Below, one piece after another: positions 19,051 to 28,474 of a stretch of DNA of 64,000 bases (the first letter of the stretch is position 1; every line of letters begins with the position of its first letter). The notes below the pieces were generated by a model. That model saw nothing but the letters and a program-made list of their open reading frames with translations, had not been told where the DNA came from and did no database searches. This stretch comes from SHVO01 sp041905525 (lineage in GTDB: Bacteria; Pseudomonadota; Alphaproteobacteria; Rhodospirillales; Rhodospirillaceae), in the NCBI GenBank assembly GCA_041905525.1, contig JAYRKY010000001.1, positions 1-64,000 on the forward strand, in the 5' to 3' direction. The translations under genes and the position numbers were made by a program.

Positions 19051-19268
19051 CGCGCGCGCTTTTCGGGCTCGGAAGATTCGTTGTCGTTGCGCGCGAAGCG
19101 GCGCAGGCTCATCTGGAACGCCTCTTTCAGCGTGCGCGGACGGCAATGTTTCTTAAGGAGCAGCGCGAACGCTTCCTCGGCGAGCTCGTCCATGCTTCGT
19201 CCGCTCTCCTCGGCGAATTGCTTCAGAGCTTTCGCCATCTCCGTCTCCAACTCGAATACTTTACGCAT
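19047..19268 (-). CDS. Ribbon-helix-helix-like small protein
   Basis: The 73-residue product begins MRKVFELETEMAKALKQFAE, a short strand followed by two helices (EESGRSMDELAEEAFALLLK) in the pattern of Arc/MetJ-like ribbon-helix-helix DNA-binding proteins, then a basic C-terminus. It may be an antitoxin or repressor, but no toxin gene lies next to it. The Ku and RHH stop codons overlap tail to tail within four bases. The start could be extended upstream; ribosome site is weak. Confidence 0.5.
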   Translation of the reverse strand: MRKVFELETEMAKALKQFAEESGRSMDELAEEAFALLLKKHCRPRTLKEAFQMSLRRFARNDNESSEPEKRAR

Positions 19269-19401
19269 GATCAGCCCGCAGCCTCGCATCGACCCAGCGG
19301 CGGAATCATACCGGAAAAAATGCCCGCTGACTCGCACCAAAGAAACGGATTGTAAGGCGGCGGCGGTTTCGCGCGGCGCGTGAAGAACTCCCTAGAAAAG
19401 A

Positions 19402-19428
19402 AGAAGGCCGGCAGTGCCGGCCTTCTCT
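19402..19428. terminator. Intrinsic terminator downstream of the TonB receptor gene
   Basis: AGAAGGCCGGC and GCCGGCCTTCT pair across a short AGT loop. On the minus strand the stem is followed by T-rich sequence, which ends the receptor transcript; A/T tracts on both sides make it usable in both directions. Confidence 0.8.
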
Positions 19429-19449
19429 TTCGCAGAAAGTGCTTCGATC

Positions 19450-22383
19450 TTAGAGCTTGAAGCGGAAGCCCGCACGGAAGGTGCGGCCGTTGCGCCAATC
19501 GGTGTAGTCGGCGGTGTTCTGCGACTGGAACAGACCGGCGCTGACTTCGCCCGCCACAATCGGCGGCATGGCGTTGGTCAGGTTCTTGACGAAGAAGAAC
19601 GCGTCGACCGTGCCGGCGCCCATTTCGAGGACCTTGTAGTTGATCGAAAGGTCGTAGGAATAGGCCGCCGGAATGTCGTTCAGATTGTAGGTCGGGTTCC
19701 CCGCCGTCGAGACCGGGCAGCCGGTGGTGCAGACGATGCGCTCGTTGCTGTACACCGACTTGCTCACGCCATTCGCCGTGAGGGTGAAGGAGACCGGGTT
19801 GAGGTCGTATGTGGCCGACGCGGTAAAGCGCAGGTCCGGCGCGCCCGGCGTGCCCGCCGCATCGGTGACCGACGGCACGGCCGCCGGATTGTTGGTGGCG
19901 CGCGAGATCACGTGCGTGGCAAAGCCGCGCAACGTCACATCGCCGTCCCAGCTATCGACGACCGACGCCAGCGGGAAGCGGTAGCTGGCCTCGAAGTCGA
20001 TGCCCTTCGTGCCCTGCGCAATCACGTTCGCCGGACGGATATTCACCTGGGTAAGCAGGTTCGTGGACGGATTGCGGATCAGGAATCCGCACACCGCCGT
20101 CACGCCGTCACGGCACTGGTCGATGATCTGCTGGCTGCCCAGTGTCGCAATCGCGTTCTTGATGTTGATCCGGTAGTAGTCGATCGACGCATTGAACCCG
20201 CTGAAGAACGTCGGCGAAAACACGACGCCAAGACCGGTGGTGTTGGCCTTTTCAGGTTGCAGCGCGGGGTTGCCGCTCGTCACGGTGATCACCGAGACGG
20301 GCGCGTTGTTGTTGAACGGATCGGTGATGAAGCTGGTGTTCGAACGGCCGCCCAAGTAGAGGTCGCCGAGATTCGGCGCGCGGATGTCCCGCGACTGCGT
20401 GGCGCGGAAGCGCACGTCGTCGATCGGGCTCCAGGTGGCGCCGACCTTCCAGGTCGTCACGTAGCCGGAGGTCGTGTAGCTGGTGAAACGCGCACCTGCG
20501 TTGAAATCGAGCGTTTTGGCCCACGCTTCATCCTTGGCGAGCGGCACGACGGTTTCGACGAACCCTTCGGTGACGCTGAAGGAGCCGGCCGAGTCCTTGT
20601 AGTTGCCCGAGAAGAACGCCGTCGCCTTATCCAGTTCGCTTGCGAACGCGAACAGCGTTTCCTTGCGATGTTCCGCACCGAGCGCGACCGACACCGGACC
20701 CGCCCAGGTCGAGAACGGCTCGCCGCTGACGCTGGCCGCGGCAACGTTCTGGCCCAGCTTCGCCATCAGGTAGCTGTTGCCGTAGATGTAATCGATCGTG
20801 TCCTTCGGCACGTTGCCGTAACCGAAGTACGGCAGCGGCTTGCATCGCGGATCGTCGTTCGTCGTCACCGCATCGCCGTTGATGCGGCAGACGATCACGC
20901 CGTCCGGCCGGCGCACCGCATCCACGGCGCGCAGGTAGTTGGCGTTGATCATGTTGGTCAGAACGCGCACGGAGTTGTGGGTGGTGGTGCGCTGCAGGTA
21001 GGCGTCCCACGTCCAGCCGGTGCCGAGCGCGTCGAATTTGCCTTCAGCGCCCACCGTATAGCCGCGGAACGTGCGGTTGTTGTAGGGCCGCGCGATCGGC
21101 ATGTCGTTGTTGTTGCGGCCCATCGTCAGCGTCGTCAGGCCAAGGGCCTGCATCTGCGTCAGGATCGAGGCGGGGATATACGGGTTGTCGATCCGGATGG
21201 TGTCCGAACCCAGTTTGTAGCCGTAGGCGTTCTGCGAGAAGCCGAGCGCGTGGCTCCAGTGCAGCTGGGCATAAGCCGTGACATTGTCCGTCACATCGTA
21301 GCTCGTGCGCGCGAACACCGTTTGGCGCACGACCTTCGACTGCAGGTCGCTGGTGCGGTCGGTGCGGGTCCACTCCCAATCGCCGCCCGACATCAGGTTG
21401 CCGCGCACGCCGCCCAGCGGGCCGTAGCGGAACGGATAGGGATTGCCGTTGGCGTCGAACTGGATGCCCTTCAAGGGACCGGCGGTGATGAGGCCGCCCG
21501 GCGCCGCGTTGGCGATGCCGACGTTCGGCAGGATCAGGAACTCGGGCTGGCCGTTGCCCGCCACGTAGTTCGGGTTCTGAATCGTGTTCCAGCCTTCATC
21601 CAGGTTCGGGCGCGGGTTGCCGCGCACGCCCTTGCTGTAGCTGTATTCGCCCGCGAGCAGGATGTGGCCGCGGCCGGCGGCGAACGGGGTGCCGTAGGCC
21701 AGGTCGCCGCCCCAGGTCGGGGCGTCGCCGAAGGTGGAGATCCCGCCTTGGGCCGATCCCTTGATCCCGGTGAATTCATGGTCGAGCACGAAGTTGACCA
21801 CGCCCGACAGCGCGTCCGAACCGTAGGCCGCCGAGGCGCCGCCGGTCACGACGTCCACGCGCGAGATCAACGCGTTCGGGATCGAGTTCACGTCCACCGC
21901 GTTGCCTTCCGCGGCGCCGTTGGCGCTAGCGCCGACCATGCGGTGACCGTCGAGAAGAACCAGCGTGCGGTTCGCGTTCAAGCCGCGAAGGTTCAGGCTG
22001 TTGGTGCCGACGGTGCCGTTCCCGGTCCCGGAGTTGCCGGAGTGCGGCGTGCGGCTGCCGGCGAACGACGGAAGCAGGTTCACCACGTCGGCGATGTTCA
22101 CCGGCGCCTGGGCCAGGATGTCGGAGCTGGAGACGACCGAGACCGGGGTCGGCGCTTCGTAGCCGTCGCGGACAACGCGCGTGCCGGTCACGATGATTTC
22201 GTCAACGGCGGCTGCCGGGGCCTGGCCGCCGGCCTGGGCGACTTGCACCAGCTCCTGCCCGGCCGTGGCGGCGTCGCTGGCCTGAACCTGTGTCGCGGTC
22301 AGCAGCGCGATGACGCTGGCGGTGCCGGTAAGGCGAACGCGGCGCGAGAGACCGCGGTGAGAGAAAGGCGAAAAAGCAAGCAT
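19450..22383 (-). CDS. TonB-dependent outer-membrane receptor
   Basis: The 977-residue product has a signal region (about residues 1-36, ending VQA), a plug domain (VDEIIVTGTRVVRDGYEA, LNLRGLNANRTLVLLDG, VVTGGASAAYGSDALSGVV) and a long beta barrel ending RAGFRFKL. It imports an unidentified large substrate across the outer membrane with TonB-ExbBD energy. The ATG at 22383 is preceded by GGGGG and gives the normal signal sequence. No adjacent transporter, sugar enzyme or sigma/anti-sigma pair indicates the ligand. A hairpin sits in the 5' leader. Confidence 0.92.
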   Translation of the reverse strand: MLAFSPFSHRGLSRRVRLTGTASVIALLTATQVQASDAATAGQELVQVAQAGGQAPAAAVDEIIVTGTRVVRDGYEAPTPVSVVSSSDILAQAPVNIADVVNLLPSFAGSRTPHSGNSGTGNGTVGTNSLNLRGLNANRTLVLLDGHRMVGASANGAAEGNAVDVNSIPNALISRVDVVTGGASAAYGSDALSGVVNFVLDHEFTGIKGSAQGGISTFGDAPTWGGDLAYGTPFAAGRGHILLAGEYSYSKGVRGNPRPNLDEGWNTIQNPNYVAGNGQPEFLILPNVGIANAAPGGLITAGPLKGIQFDANGNPYPFRYGPLGGVRGNLMSGGDWEWTRTDRTSDLQSKVVRQTVFARTSYDVTDNVTAYAQLHWSHALGFSQNAYGYKLGSDTIRIDNPYIPASILTQMQALGLTTLTMGRNNNDMPIARPYNNRTFRGYTVGAEGKFDALGTGWTWDAYLQRTTTHNSVRVLTNMINANYLRAVDAVRRPDGVIVCRINGDAVTTNDDPRCKPLPYFGYGNVPKDTIDYIYGNSYLMAKLGQNVAAASVSGEPFSTWAGPVSVALGAEHRKETLFAFASELDKATAFFSGNYKDSAGSFSVTEGFVETVVPLAKDEAWAKTLDFNAGARFTSYTTSGYVTTWKVGATWSPIDDVRFRATQSRDIRAPNLGDLYLGGRSNTSFITDPFNNNAPVSVITVTSGNPALQPEKANTTGLGVVFSPTFFSGFNASIDYYRINIKNAIATLGSQQIIDQCRDGVTAVCGFLIRNPSTNLLTQVNIRPANVIAQGTKGIDFEASYRFPLASVVDSWDGDVTLRGFATHVISRATNNPAAVPSVTDAAGTPGAPDLRFTASATYDLNPVSFTLTANGVSKSVYSNERIVCTTGCPVSTAGNPTYNLNDIPAAYSYDLSINYKVLEMGAGTVDAFFFVKNLTNAMPPIVAGEVSAGLFQSQNTADYTDWRNGRTFRAGFRFKL

Positions 22384-22410
22384 TGAAGCCCCCAAGGGAA
22401 CAGAGTTGAA

Positions 22411-22449
22411 CCCCCGGCATAAGCGCAGTCCGGCCGCGTTTGCCGGGGG
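22411..22449 (-). promoter_or_regulatory. Inverted repeat in the leader of the TonB receptor gene
   Basis: CCCCCGGCA (22411-22419) and TGCCGGGGG (22441-22449) form a perfect nine-base arm hairpin 28 bases upstream of the ATG. It lacks a T tract on the minus strand, so it is more likely a leader structure or protein site than a terminator. The rest of 22450-22683 shows no gene and no recognisable cobalamin riboswitch. Confidence 0.35.
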
Positions 22450-22683
22450 AATTTCCCTCGAAACGCGAGAACGGGCCGACTCGGAGAATATTTTTCCCCA
22501 CGGGCCCGCTCGAGAGGGGGAGTTTTCCAGCCGCCCGGCGGGCCTTCCGCCCTCAATATGTTGGGAAAACCGGAAAACAAAGTCCCGGCGCGCGCCGTTC
22601 CCCTTGCGGGCTCCGCGTGAGTTGCGGGCCCGGTGCGTTGATTCGCGCACCGCCGATTCACATTCCACGCGAGGGAGATGACC

Positions 22684-23569
22684 ATGGCCAGGAAGAAGGC
22701 GGCGAAGAAGAAGGCCGCGAAGAAATCAGCGAAAAAGGGGCCCGCCCGCACGTCGGTGCGCGGCGCGCAACCGAAGTCCAAGATGAGCGGGCGCACCGGG
22801 ACCAAACGCCGGTCCGCCGGTGGACCGAAGAAAAGCGCGCGCACCGCAAAGCCGGCGCCGCAGCGCAAGCGGGGCGTCAAGGCCGGCTCGGCCACGGGGC
22901 AGGGCCGCGGAGAGCAGCGTGCGAAAGCTCCGAAAGGGCGCGGAGCGAAACTCCAGGCAAGCTCAGCCGCAAAAAACCGCCGCCGCGACGGGCCGTTCCC
23001 GAGGTCAGGCTGAACGGACAGCACCGAAAAAAACAAAGAGTGACACACGCCCGCGTTCCACGCGAAACGCCGCCGGGTCACGCAACGACGATCGCCAACG
23101 CCCGCAGGAGCCGTCGTCAGCACCGCCGCGCGGGGACAGTAAGCGTCGCCGCGGTCCCACGGGCGCGCGCCGGGAAATTCAAGGCGGCCCGCACGCCGAG
23201 GACCAGGGCGTTCAACAGGCGCAAGGTCGATGGGACAACGAACAGCACATGTCTCCCGCCCCGGCGCGGCGTCACCGTCAACAACAGTCCGAGAACATCG
23301 AGCCCATGCAGCAGATGGGCGGGCCCGAGGGAGATGACCGCGGCTTCCAAGGTCCGAGTCCGGAAGCGGAAGATCTCGACCAGACGCGGCGCCATACCAC
23401 GATCGGCGACCAGAGCGCCGACGAAGGCTATGGCCGCTCCGAAGGCGCGGACAATCGGCGGCTGAGCCAGATGGGCGAGTACGGCGCCGACGATGACGAG
23501 CAGCATTTCGGCCGCAACCTCGGGGGCCGCAATCGTATCCCGGGCGCCGGATCGCGCCGCAATCGGTAG
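22684..23569 (+). CDS. Histone-H1-like basic protein with acidic/Gln-rich C-terminus, interrupted by a frameshift
   Basis: From the ATG at 22684 (GAGGGAG six bases upstream) the reading is Lys/Ala-rich, MARKKAAKKKAAKKSAKK, like bacterial H1/Hc1 DNA-compacting proteins, and stops at 23013. A second open frame, one base offset, runs to 23569 with good codon usage and a natural-looking C-terminus (EQHMSPAPARRHRQQQ, QMGGPEGDDRGFQG). Removing one A from the A6 run at 22971-22976 joins them into a single 294-residue reading across SSAAKTAAATGRSRG. Either a base error, a broken gene or slippage could explain this. The function is inferred from composition only. Confidence 0.6.
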
Positions 23570-23590
23570 CCTGCGCGGGCCGCCCTCCTC

Positions 23591-24136
23591 TCAGCGCGGA
23601 GGGGAGGGCGCGTCTTCGCTGCTGAGGGTGAAGACGATCTGCTGAAGACCGGGTGTCTTCGGATCGGTCGAAAAGAGCACCGTGATGTTCTTGCCGTCGC
23701 GGCGGCCAAGGTATACCCGCTGCGTGATCCACCCGCCGTGGGGCGAGGCTTCCTCGAAAACGCGACCTGGATAGAACCGGCTTCCCGGTCCCACGAAATA
23801 GTCGTCGGCCGCCGCGATCACGGTTTCCAGTCCCGCCGGCACGTGGGCATGAACCGCGCAGGTCGCGCCCGGCCTTTCGACCAAGGCGAGTGGATAGGCT
23901 GCGTCACCCGTCTCGTAGACGGCGCCCTTCTCGTCTCCCAACAGCGCTTTCGTTTCCCACGTGCCCGCGCGCCGGGCCTGTTCCCGCGCGGCGAAGGCGC
24001 CGACAGGAGCATTTTGCGCGACATGAGCCATGCAGCCGTTCATGACGAAATGAAGGAGGCGGTCGATCGCCGTGCTCTCGTCGGCGCGCACCGGCGTCGC
24101 CAACAACGCGGCCCCGGCAAGCGCGAGCCGCTTCAC
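23591..24136 (-). CDS. Exported protein, unknown function
   Basis: The 181-residue product begins with a clean signal peptide (MKRLALAGAALLATPVRA) when read from the GTG at 24136, which overlaps the TGA of the nucleotidase gene as GTGA. This start is preferred over the ATG at 24166, which would add a charged stretch before the signal. The mature part has alternating strands (FVMNGCMAHVAQNAPVGAFA) and two cysteines. No family is recognised. It appears to be the last gene of the rpmH-to-argB cluster. Confidence 0.6.
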   Translation of the reverse strand: MKRLALAGAALLATPVRADESTAIDRLLHFVMNGCMAHVAQNAPVGAFAAREQARRAGTWETKALLGDEKGAVYETGDAAYPLALVERPGATCAVHAHVPAGLETVIAAADDYFVGPGSRFYPGRVFEEASPHGGWITQRVYLGRRDGKNITVLFSTDPKTPGLQQIVFTLSSEDAPSPPR

Positions 24137-24816
24137 GTATGCGAGTCTGACAGGGTCGTGAGCCATGCGAGCAAATCGTCGGTCACATAGTGACAATGGC
24201 TGAGGTCCTCGCCCTCATGTGACGGCATGCCCTCGTGCCGGACCCAGACGGTTTTCATGCCCAGCGCGGCGGCCGGTACGAGGTTCTTGTGACTGTCCTC
24301 GAACATCACCGCGCGGGTCGGCGTCACGGCGTGTTTGGCGATCATCGCGGCGTAGCCTGACGGGTCAGGTTTGGGAATGTAATCCCCGGCGCGGATATCG
24401 AAGATGTCGTCAAAATGGTGGGCGACGCCAAGGCGCTTCACCGTGCTCTCGGCGTGATACGCCGAACCGTTGGTGTAGATCAGCTTGCGCCCGGGAAGCG
24501 CCTTCAGCACGGCATCGAGCCGCGGGTCGGCATTCAGAACGCTGTGATCGATGTCATGCACATAGTCGAGGAAATCGTCCGCATCGACGCCGTGATGAAG
24601 GATGAGGCCGCGCAGCGAGGTCCCGTACTGATGATAGTACTGCTTCTGAAGCTTGAACGCCTCGTCGAGGCTGAGGCTCAGGAAGCGCGCGATATACGTC
24701 TTCATGCGTACATCGATTTGCGCGAACAGGTTCGTCGACGCGGGATACAGGGTGTTGTCGAGATCGAACACCCAGGCGTCGATCCCGTCGAAATCTCTGC
24801 GATTTGGCGCGCTCAA
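24133..24816 (-). CDS. HAD-family pyrimidine 5'-nucleotidase-like phosphatase
   Basis: The 227-residue HAD hydrolase has motif I WVFDLDNTLYPA, a helical cap (NLFAQIDVRMKTYIARF), motif II YTNGSAYH, and motifs III/IV in KPDPSGYAAMI and MFEDSHKNLVPA. The closest family is the Sdt1/Phm8-type pyrimidine nucleotidase often found near argB in alphaproteobacteria. The start appears to be a TTG at 24816, four bases after the argB stop, because no earlier ATG lies in frame before motif I. Confidence 0.85.
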   Translation of the reverse strand: MSAPNRRDFDGIDAWVFDLDNTLYPASTNLFAQIDVRMKTYIARFLSLSLDEAFKLQKQYYHQYGTSLRGLILHHGVDADDFLDYVHDIDHSVLNADPRLDAVLKALPGRKLIYTNGSAYHAESTVKRLGVAHHFDDIFDIRAGDYIPKPDPSGYAAMIAKHAVTPTRAVMFEDSHKNLVPAAALGMKTVWVRHEGMPSHEGEDLSHCHYVTDDLLAWLTTLSDSHT

Positions 24817-24820
24817 ACGC

Positions 24821-25735
24821 CTATCTCGCCCGGATCAAGGTTCCGGCCCCGTGCGGCGTGAACAGTTCCAGAAGCACCGCGTGCGGCACGCGCCCGTCGA
24901 CAATCACTGCCGCTTCCACCCCTTGGTCCACGGCATCGAGACAGGTTTCGACCTTCGGGATCATGCCGCCGGAAATCGTGCCGGACTGAATGAGCGTTTT
25001 TGCGCGCTCCACCGTCATTTCCTTGATCAAGCGGCCCGTGTCGTCGAGCACGCCTGCGATGTCGGTCAGCATCAGAAGCCGGGTGGCGCCGGCCGCCGCG
25101 GCGATGGCGCCGGCCGCCGTGTCGGCGTTGATATTATAGGTCTCGCCATTCGGTCCCACGCCAATCGGCGCGATCACCGGAATGATGTCCGATTCCTCGA
25201 ACGTGTCCAGGATATGCGGATTGATTTCGGAAGGCTCGCCGACAAACCCGAGGTCGAGGATCTTCTCGATGTTCGAGCCCGGGTCCTTCTTTGAGCGGCG
25301 CAGTTTCCGCGCCTTGATCAGGTTGCCGTCCTTGCCGGACATGCCGACCGCGAAGCCGCCCGCTTTATTGATGGCGGTCACGATCGCCTTGTTGATGGAC
25401 CCGCACAGGACCATCTCGACGATCTCGACCGTGGCGGCGTCGGTCACGCGCAAGCCGTCGACAAACGAACTCTGGATGCGAAGCCGCTCCAGCATGGCGC
25501 CGATCTGAGGTCCGCCGCCGTGAACCACAATCGGGTTGATCCCGACCTGCTTCAAGAGGACCACGTCGCTGGCGAAACGCTGGGCCGAATTTTCGTCGCC
25601 CATGGCATGACCGCCGTACTTTACAACGACGGTTTCACCCGAGTGCTCGCGCATGAAGGGCAGCGCCTCCGCGAGGATCCCGGCCTTCTCCAGCCAGATC
25701 TCATGGTCGGCGTTCGGGGTGCGTTCTACGGTCAT
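24821..25735 (-). CDS. argB: Acetylglutamate kinase
   Basis: Phosphorylates N-acetylglutamate, the second step of arginine synthesis and usually feedback-controlled. The 304-residue product has VVKYGGHAMGD (phosphate-binding Lys-Gly-Gly), VVHGGGPQIGAMLERL, and the C-terminal nucleotide-binding stretch TDIAGVLDDTGRLIKEMT. The ATG at 25735 is used; the reading extends upstream only with a TTG. It follows engB by 64 bases and is nearly abutted by the nucleotidase. Confidence 0.97.
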   Translation of the reverse strand: MTVERTPNADHEIWLEKAGILAEALPFMREHSGETVVVKYGGHAMGDENSAQRFASDVVLLKQVGINPIVVHGGGPQIGAMLERLRIQSSFVDGLRVTDAATVEIVEMVLCGSINKAIVTAINKAGGFAVGMSGKDGNLIKARKLRRSKKDPGSNIEKILDLGFVGEPSEINPHILDTFEESDIIPVIAPIGVGPNGETYNINADTAAGAIAAAAGATRLLMLTDIAGVLDDTGRLIKEMTVERAKTLIQSGTISGGMIPKVETCLDAVDQGVEAAVIVDGRVPHAVLLELFTPHGAGTLIRAR

Positions 25736-25799
25736 GGCTTCGGCGAGCTGTTGATGATTTCTCAAGTACTCGCATAAGGCCAACCGGCCTCCAGCGCAA

Positions 25800-26453
25800 C
25801 TACCCTGGTAGCGCGAGTTCCGTCAGCGCGGCGCGGACTTCGGCGATGCCAAATCCGTCCGAGGAACTGGTCACGAGGATTTCCGGATGCGCCGCCACGT
25901 GATCGGCCAATTCCTTTTGGATAGCCGCCTTGGTCTGGCCGAGCGGGCCGGGTTTCACCTTGTCGGCTTTGGTCATGATGATCTGATAGTTCACCGCCGA
26001 CTCGTCCATCAGCTTCATGATCTCGCGGTCGGTGTCCTTAAGGCCGTGCCGCGAGTCGATCAGCACCAGCGCGCGCCGCAGGTTCGGGCGACCCTTTAGA
26101 TATTTTCGAATAAAGTCCGTCCAAATCTGGACTTTATCTTTAGGAGCCTGCGCGAAGCCGTAGCCCGGAAGATCCGTCAGCGTCAGCCGGCGCCCGAGAT
26201 CGAAGAAATTGATCTCCTGCGTGCGGCCCGGTGTCACCGAGGTGCGGGCCAGGTCCTTCCGGTTGGTGAGGGCGTTGATGAGGCTCGACTTGCCCACGTT
26301 GGAGCGGCCCGCGAAGGTCACCTCCGGAATATCGGCGTCCGGCATCTGCGCAAGCTCGAGCACGCCCAGCAGGAAATTACACTGCTGCGCGAAAAGCCGG
26401 CGGCCGTTTTCGACGACCGCCGGATCGAAGCTCGGGTTCAGGTCTGTTCCCAC
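25800..26453 (-). CDS. engB: Ribosome biogenesis GTPase EngB/YihA
   Basis: A TrmE-Era-EngA-like GTPase needed for 50S subunit assembly. The 217 residues carry G1 GRSNVGKSS, G2 in TPGRTQEINFF, G3 DLPGYG and G4 TKAD. The start is a GTG at 26453, eight bases after the yidC stop; a longer in-frame reading upstream overlaps yidC and is not used. The position between yidC and argB is the standard alphaproteobacterial order. Confidence 0.95.
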   Translation of the reverse strand: MGTDLNPSFDPAVVENGRRLFAQQCNFLLGVLELAQMPDADIPEVTFAGRSNVGKSSLINALTNRKDLARTSVTPGRTQEINFFDLGRRLTLTDLPGYGFAQAPKDKVQIWTDFIRKYLKGRPNLRRALVLIDSRHGLKDTDREIMKLMDESAVNYQIIMTKADKVKPGPLGQTKAAIQKELADHVAAHPEILVTSSSDGFGIAEVRAALTELALPG

Positions 26454-26461
26454 GTGATGGC

Positions 26462-28216
26462 TTACGACGGCTTTTTCGCCGGCGCCGCCGGCTCGCTGCG
26501 CAACAGGATCCACTGCTGCAGGATGCCCAAGAGGTTGCTCCACGCCCAGTAGATCACCAGGCCCGCCGGGAACGATCCCATCATGAAGGTGAAGATGATC
26601 GGCAGGAACATCATCACCTTCGCCTGGGCCGGGTCGGCCGGCTGCGGCGCCAGCTTCTGCTGCAGGAACATCGTCACGCCCATGATGATCGGCCAAATGC
26701 CGATATTCAGGAAGGTGAGGAACGAGGGGATGTCCCAGTGCACGAAGCCGAACAGCCACAAAAGTCCGGTCGGATCGGGCGCGGATAGGTCGTGGATCCA
26801 GCCGTAGAACGGCGCGTGACGCATTTCGATCGTCACGAACAGGACCTTATACAGCGCAAAGAAAATCGGAATCTGGATCAGGATCGGGAGGCAGCCGGAG
26901 AGGGGATTGGCCTTCTCGCGTTTGTACAGCTCCATGAGTTCCTGGTTCATCTTCACGCGGTCGTTTGCGTAGCGCTCCTGCAACTTCTTCATCTCGGGCT
27001 GCAGGCGCTTCATGTGGTTCATCGCTTTGAACTGCTTGTTCGCGATGGGGAACATCAACAGGCGCAGGAAGGTCGAGAAGGCGATGATGGCAAGGCCGAA
27101 GTTGCCCAGCAGGCCGTGCAACCAGCGCAGCGCATAGAAGAACGGCTTGGTGAGGAAGTAGAACCAGCCGAAGTCGATCGCGAGGTCGAATTGAGTGAGG
27201 CCCGGATCGGTGGCGATGCGGTCCAGCAACTCGAGTTCCTTTGCGCCCGCGAAAATGTAGGCGTTGACGCTCTTTTCTTCGCCGGCCGCCAGGGTCAGGG
27301 GCTCGCCGCGCAGATCGGTCTGATAACGGTCGCGCCCGTTCGGCGCCGTATGCGCCATGCTCGCCGCGACCTTCATCTTCTGATCGAAGCCGACGGCCGC
27401 GAGCCAATATTTGTCGGTGATGCCGATCCAGCCGCCGAGCGATTCGGCAACCGTTTGCGGGCCGTCGTCGACAAGGTCCTTGTACTTCGGCTGCAACAGC
27501 GTCGTGCCGTTGAACACGCCGATCGGACCTTCGTGCAGGATGAAGAAGCCGGCCAGCTTCGGCGTGTCCACGCGCGCGATCAGCGCATAGGGATAGATCG
27601 TCAGCTGACGGCCGGTGTTGTTCGTCACCGTCTGTTCGACGCGGAACAGATATTCCTTATCGGCGCGGTAGGTGCGGCGGAACACCAGGCCTTCGCCGTT
27701 GTCGAAGGTGATCGTGACGGGGGTAGTGTCCGTCAGAACCGCGTTCGGATCCTCGGCCGTCCAGATGCTGCCGGCGCCGGGCAGCTTCACCGACGTGTCC
27801 GACGAGATCCACCCGAATTCGGCATAGTACGGAGCGGGCGAATTGGCCGGCGTCAGCAGGGTGATGGCAGGACTTTTGGGATCGGTGGTTTCACGGAAGC
27901 GCGTCAGACGGATATCGTCGACGCGCCCGCCGGCGAGCGAGACCGAGCCCTGGACGTGGCTGGTCGCGATCTTCACGCGGCCCGCTTCGGCCTCCGGCGC
28001 GGCCGGGATCGGCGCAGCGACCGGCTGCCCCTCCGGGGACGGCACGGCCACGGGCGCCGACGGACCGTTGGTGTCGACGTTCGGCGGCGCGGCCGGCTGC
28101 GCCGTTTCGGTCACCTCGACCGGCGGCGGCATGAGCTTCGGCGCGAAGTAGAGTTCCCAGCCGAGCAGGATCGCCATTGAGACGGCTGCAGCGATTATCA
28201 GGTTACGTTGATCCAT
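26462..28216 (-). CDS. yidC: Membrane protein insertase YidC
   Basis: Inserts and folds inner-membrane proteins alone or with SecYEG. The 584-residue protein has the N-terminal span (NLIIAAAVSMAILLGWELYF), a Pro/Ala-rich linker, the large periplasmic beta domain (about residues 80-350), and the conserved five-span core, with FYALRWLHGLLGNFGLAII and NPLSGCLPILIQIPIFFALY. The C-terminal tail is basic. It forms the rpmH-rnpA-yidD-yidC group with its neighbours and has normal length. Confidence 0.97.
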   Translation of the reverse strand: MDQRNLIIAAAVSMAILLGWELYFAPKLMPPPVEVTETAQPAAPPNVDTNGPSAPVAVPSPEGQPVAAPIPAAPEAEAGRVKIATSHVQGSVSLAGGRVDDIRLTRFRETTDPKSPAITLLTPANSPAPYYAEFGWISSDTSVKLPGAGSIWTAEDPNAVLTDTTPVTITFDNGEGLVFRRTYRADKEYLFRVEQTVTNNTGRQLTIYPYALIARVDTPKLAGFFILHEGPIGVFNGTTLLQPKYKDLVDDGPQTVAESLGGWIGITDKYWLAAVGFDQKMKVAASMAHTAPNGRDRYQTDLRGEPLTLAAGEEKSVNAYIFAGAKELELLDRIATDPGLTQFDLAIDFGWFYFLTKPFFYALRWLHGLLGNFGLAIIAFSTFLRLLMFPIANKQFKAMNHMKRLQPEMKKLQERYANDRVKMNQELMELYKREKANPLSGCLPILIQIPIFFALYKVLFVTIEMRHAPFYGWIHDLSAPDPTGLLWLFGFVHWDIPSFLTFLNIGIWPIIMGVTMFLQQKLAPQPADPAQAKVMMFLPIIFTFMMGSFPAGLVIYWAWSNLLGILQQWILLRSEPAAPAKKPS

Positions 28217-28234
28217 AGGCGCGACAGATCCTGC

Positions 28235-28474
28235 TTACGAAGAAGGTGGTGTAGGGACGGGATCGAAGCCTGATCCTCCCCAAGGGTGGCAGCGAGCAAG
28301 GCGTTTCACCGCCAGAACGGCGCCTTTCCCCGCGCCGTGCGCGCCGATCGCCTCGCAGGCGTATTCGGAGCAGCTCGGGTGGAATCGGCAGCGCGGTCCC
28401 AGAACCGGCGACAGGGTGAGTTGATAGACGCGAATCGACCCGCGCAGCAATCGGCTAAGGGCGGAGGGCGTCAT
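28235..28474 (-). CDS. yidD: Membrane protein insertion efficiency factor YidD
   Basis: The 79-residue protein carries the family signature YQLTLSPVLGPRCRFHPSCS and the following YACEAIGAHGAGKG, with three Cys. It assists YidC-dependent insertion. The start ATG overlaps the rnpA stop as ATGA, so its translation is coupled to rnpA. It lies 18 bases before yidC. Confidence 0.95.
   Translation of the reverse strand: MTPSALSRLLRGSIRVYQLTLSPVLGPRCRFHPSCSEYACEAIGAHGAGKGAVLAVKRLARCHPWGGSGFDPVPTPPSS

Noticed and set aside
19414..22386. A 990-residue open frame on the plus strand opposite the TonB receptor gene
   Set aside because: The Arg/Val/His-rich product has no recognisable fold, and the receptor on the other strand is clear, so this is a mirror frame.
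22384..22683. Cobalamin riboswitch in the TonB receptor leader
   Set aside because: Only a nine-base hairpin is visible; the conserved B12-box sequence is absent.
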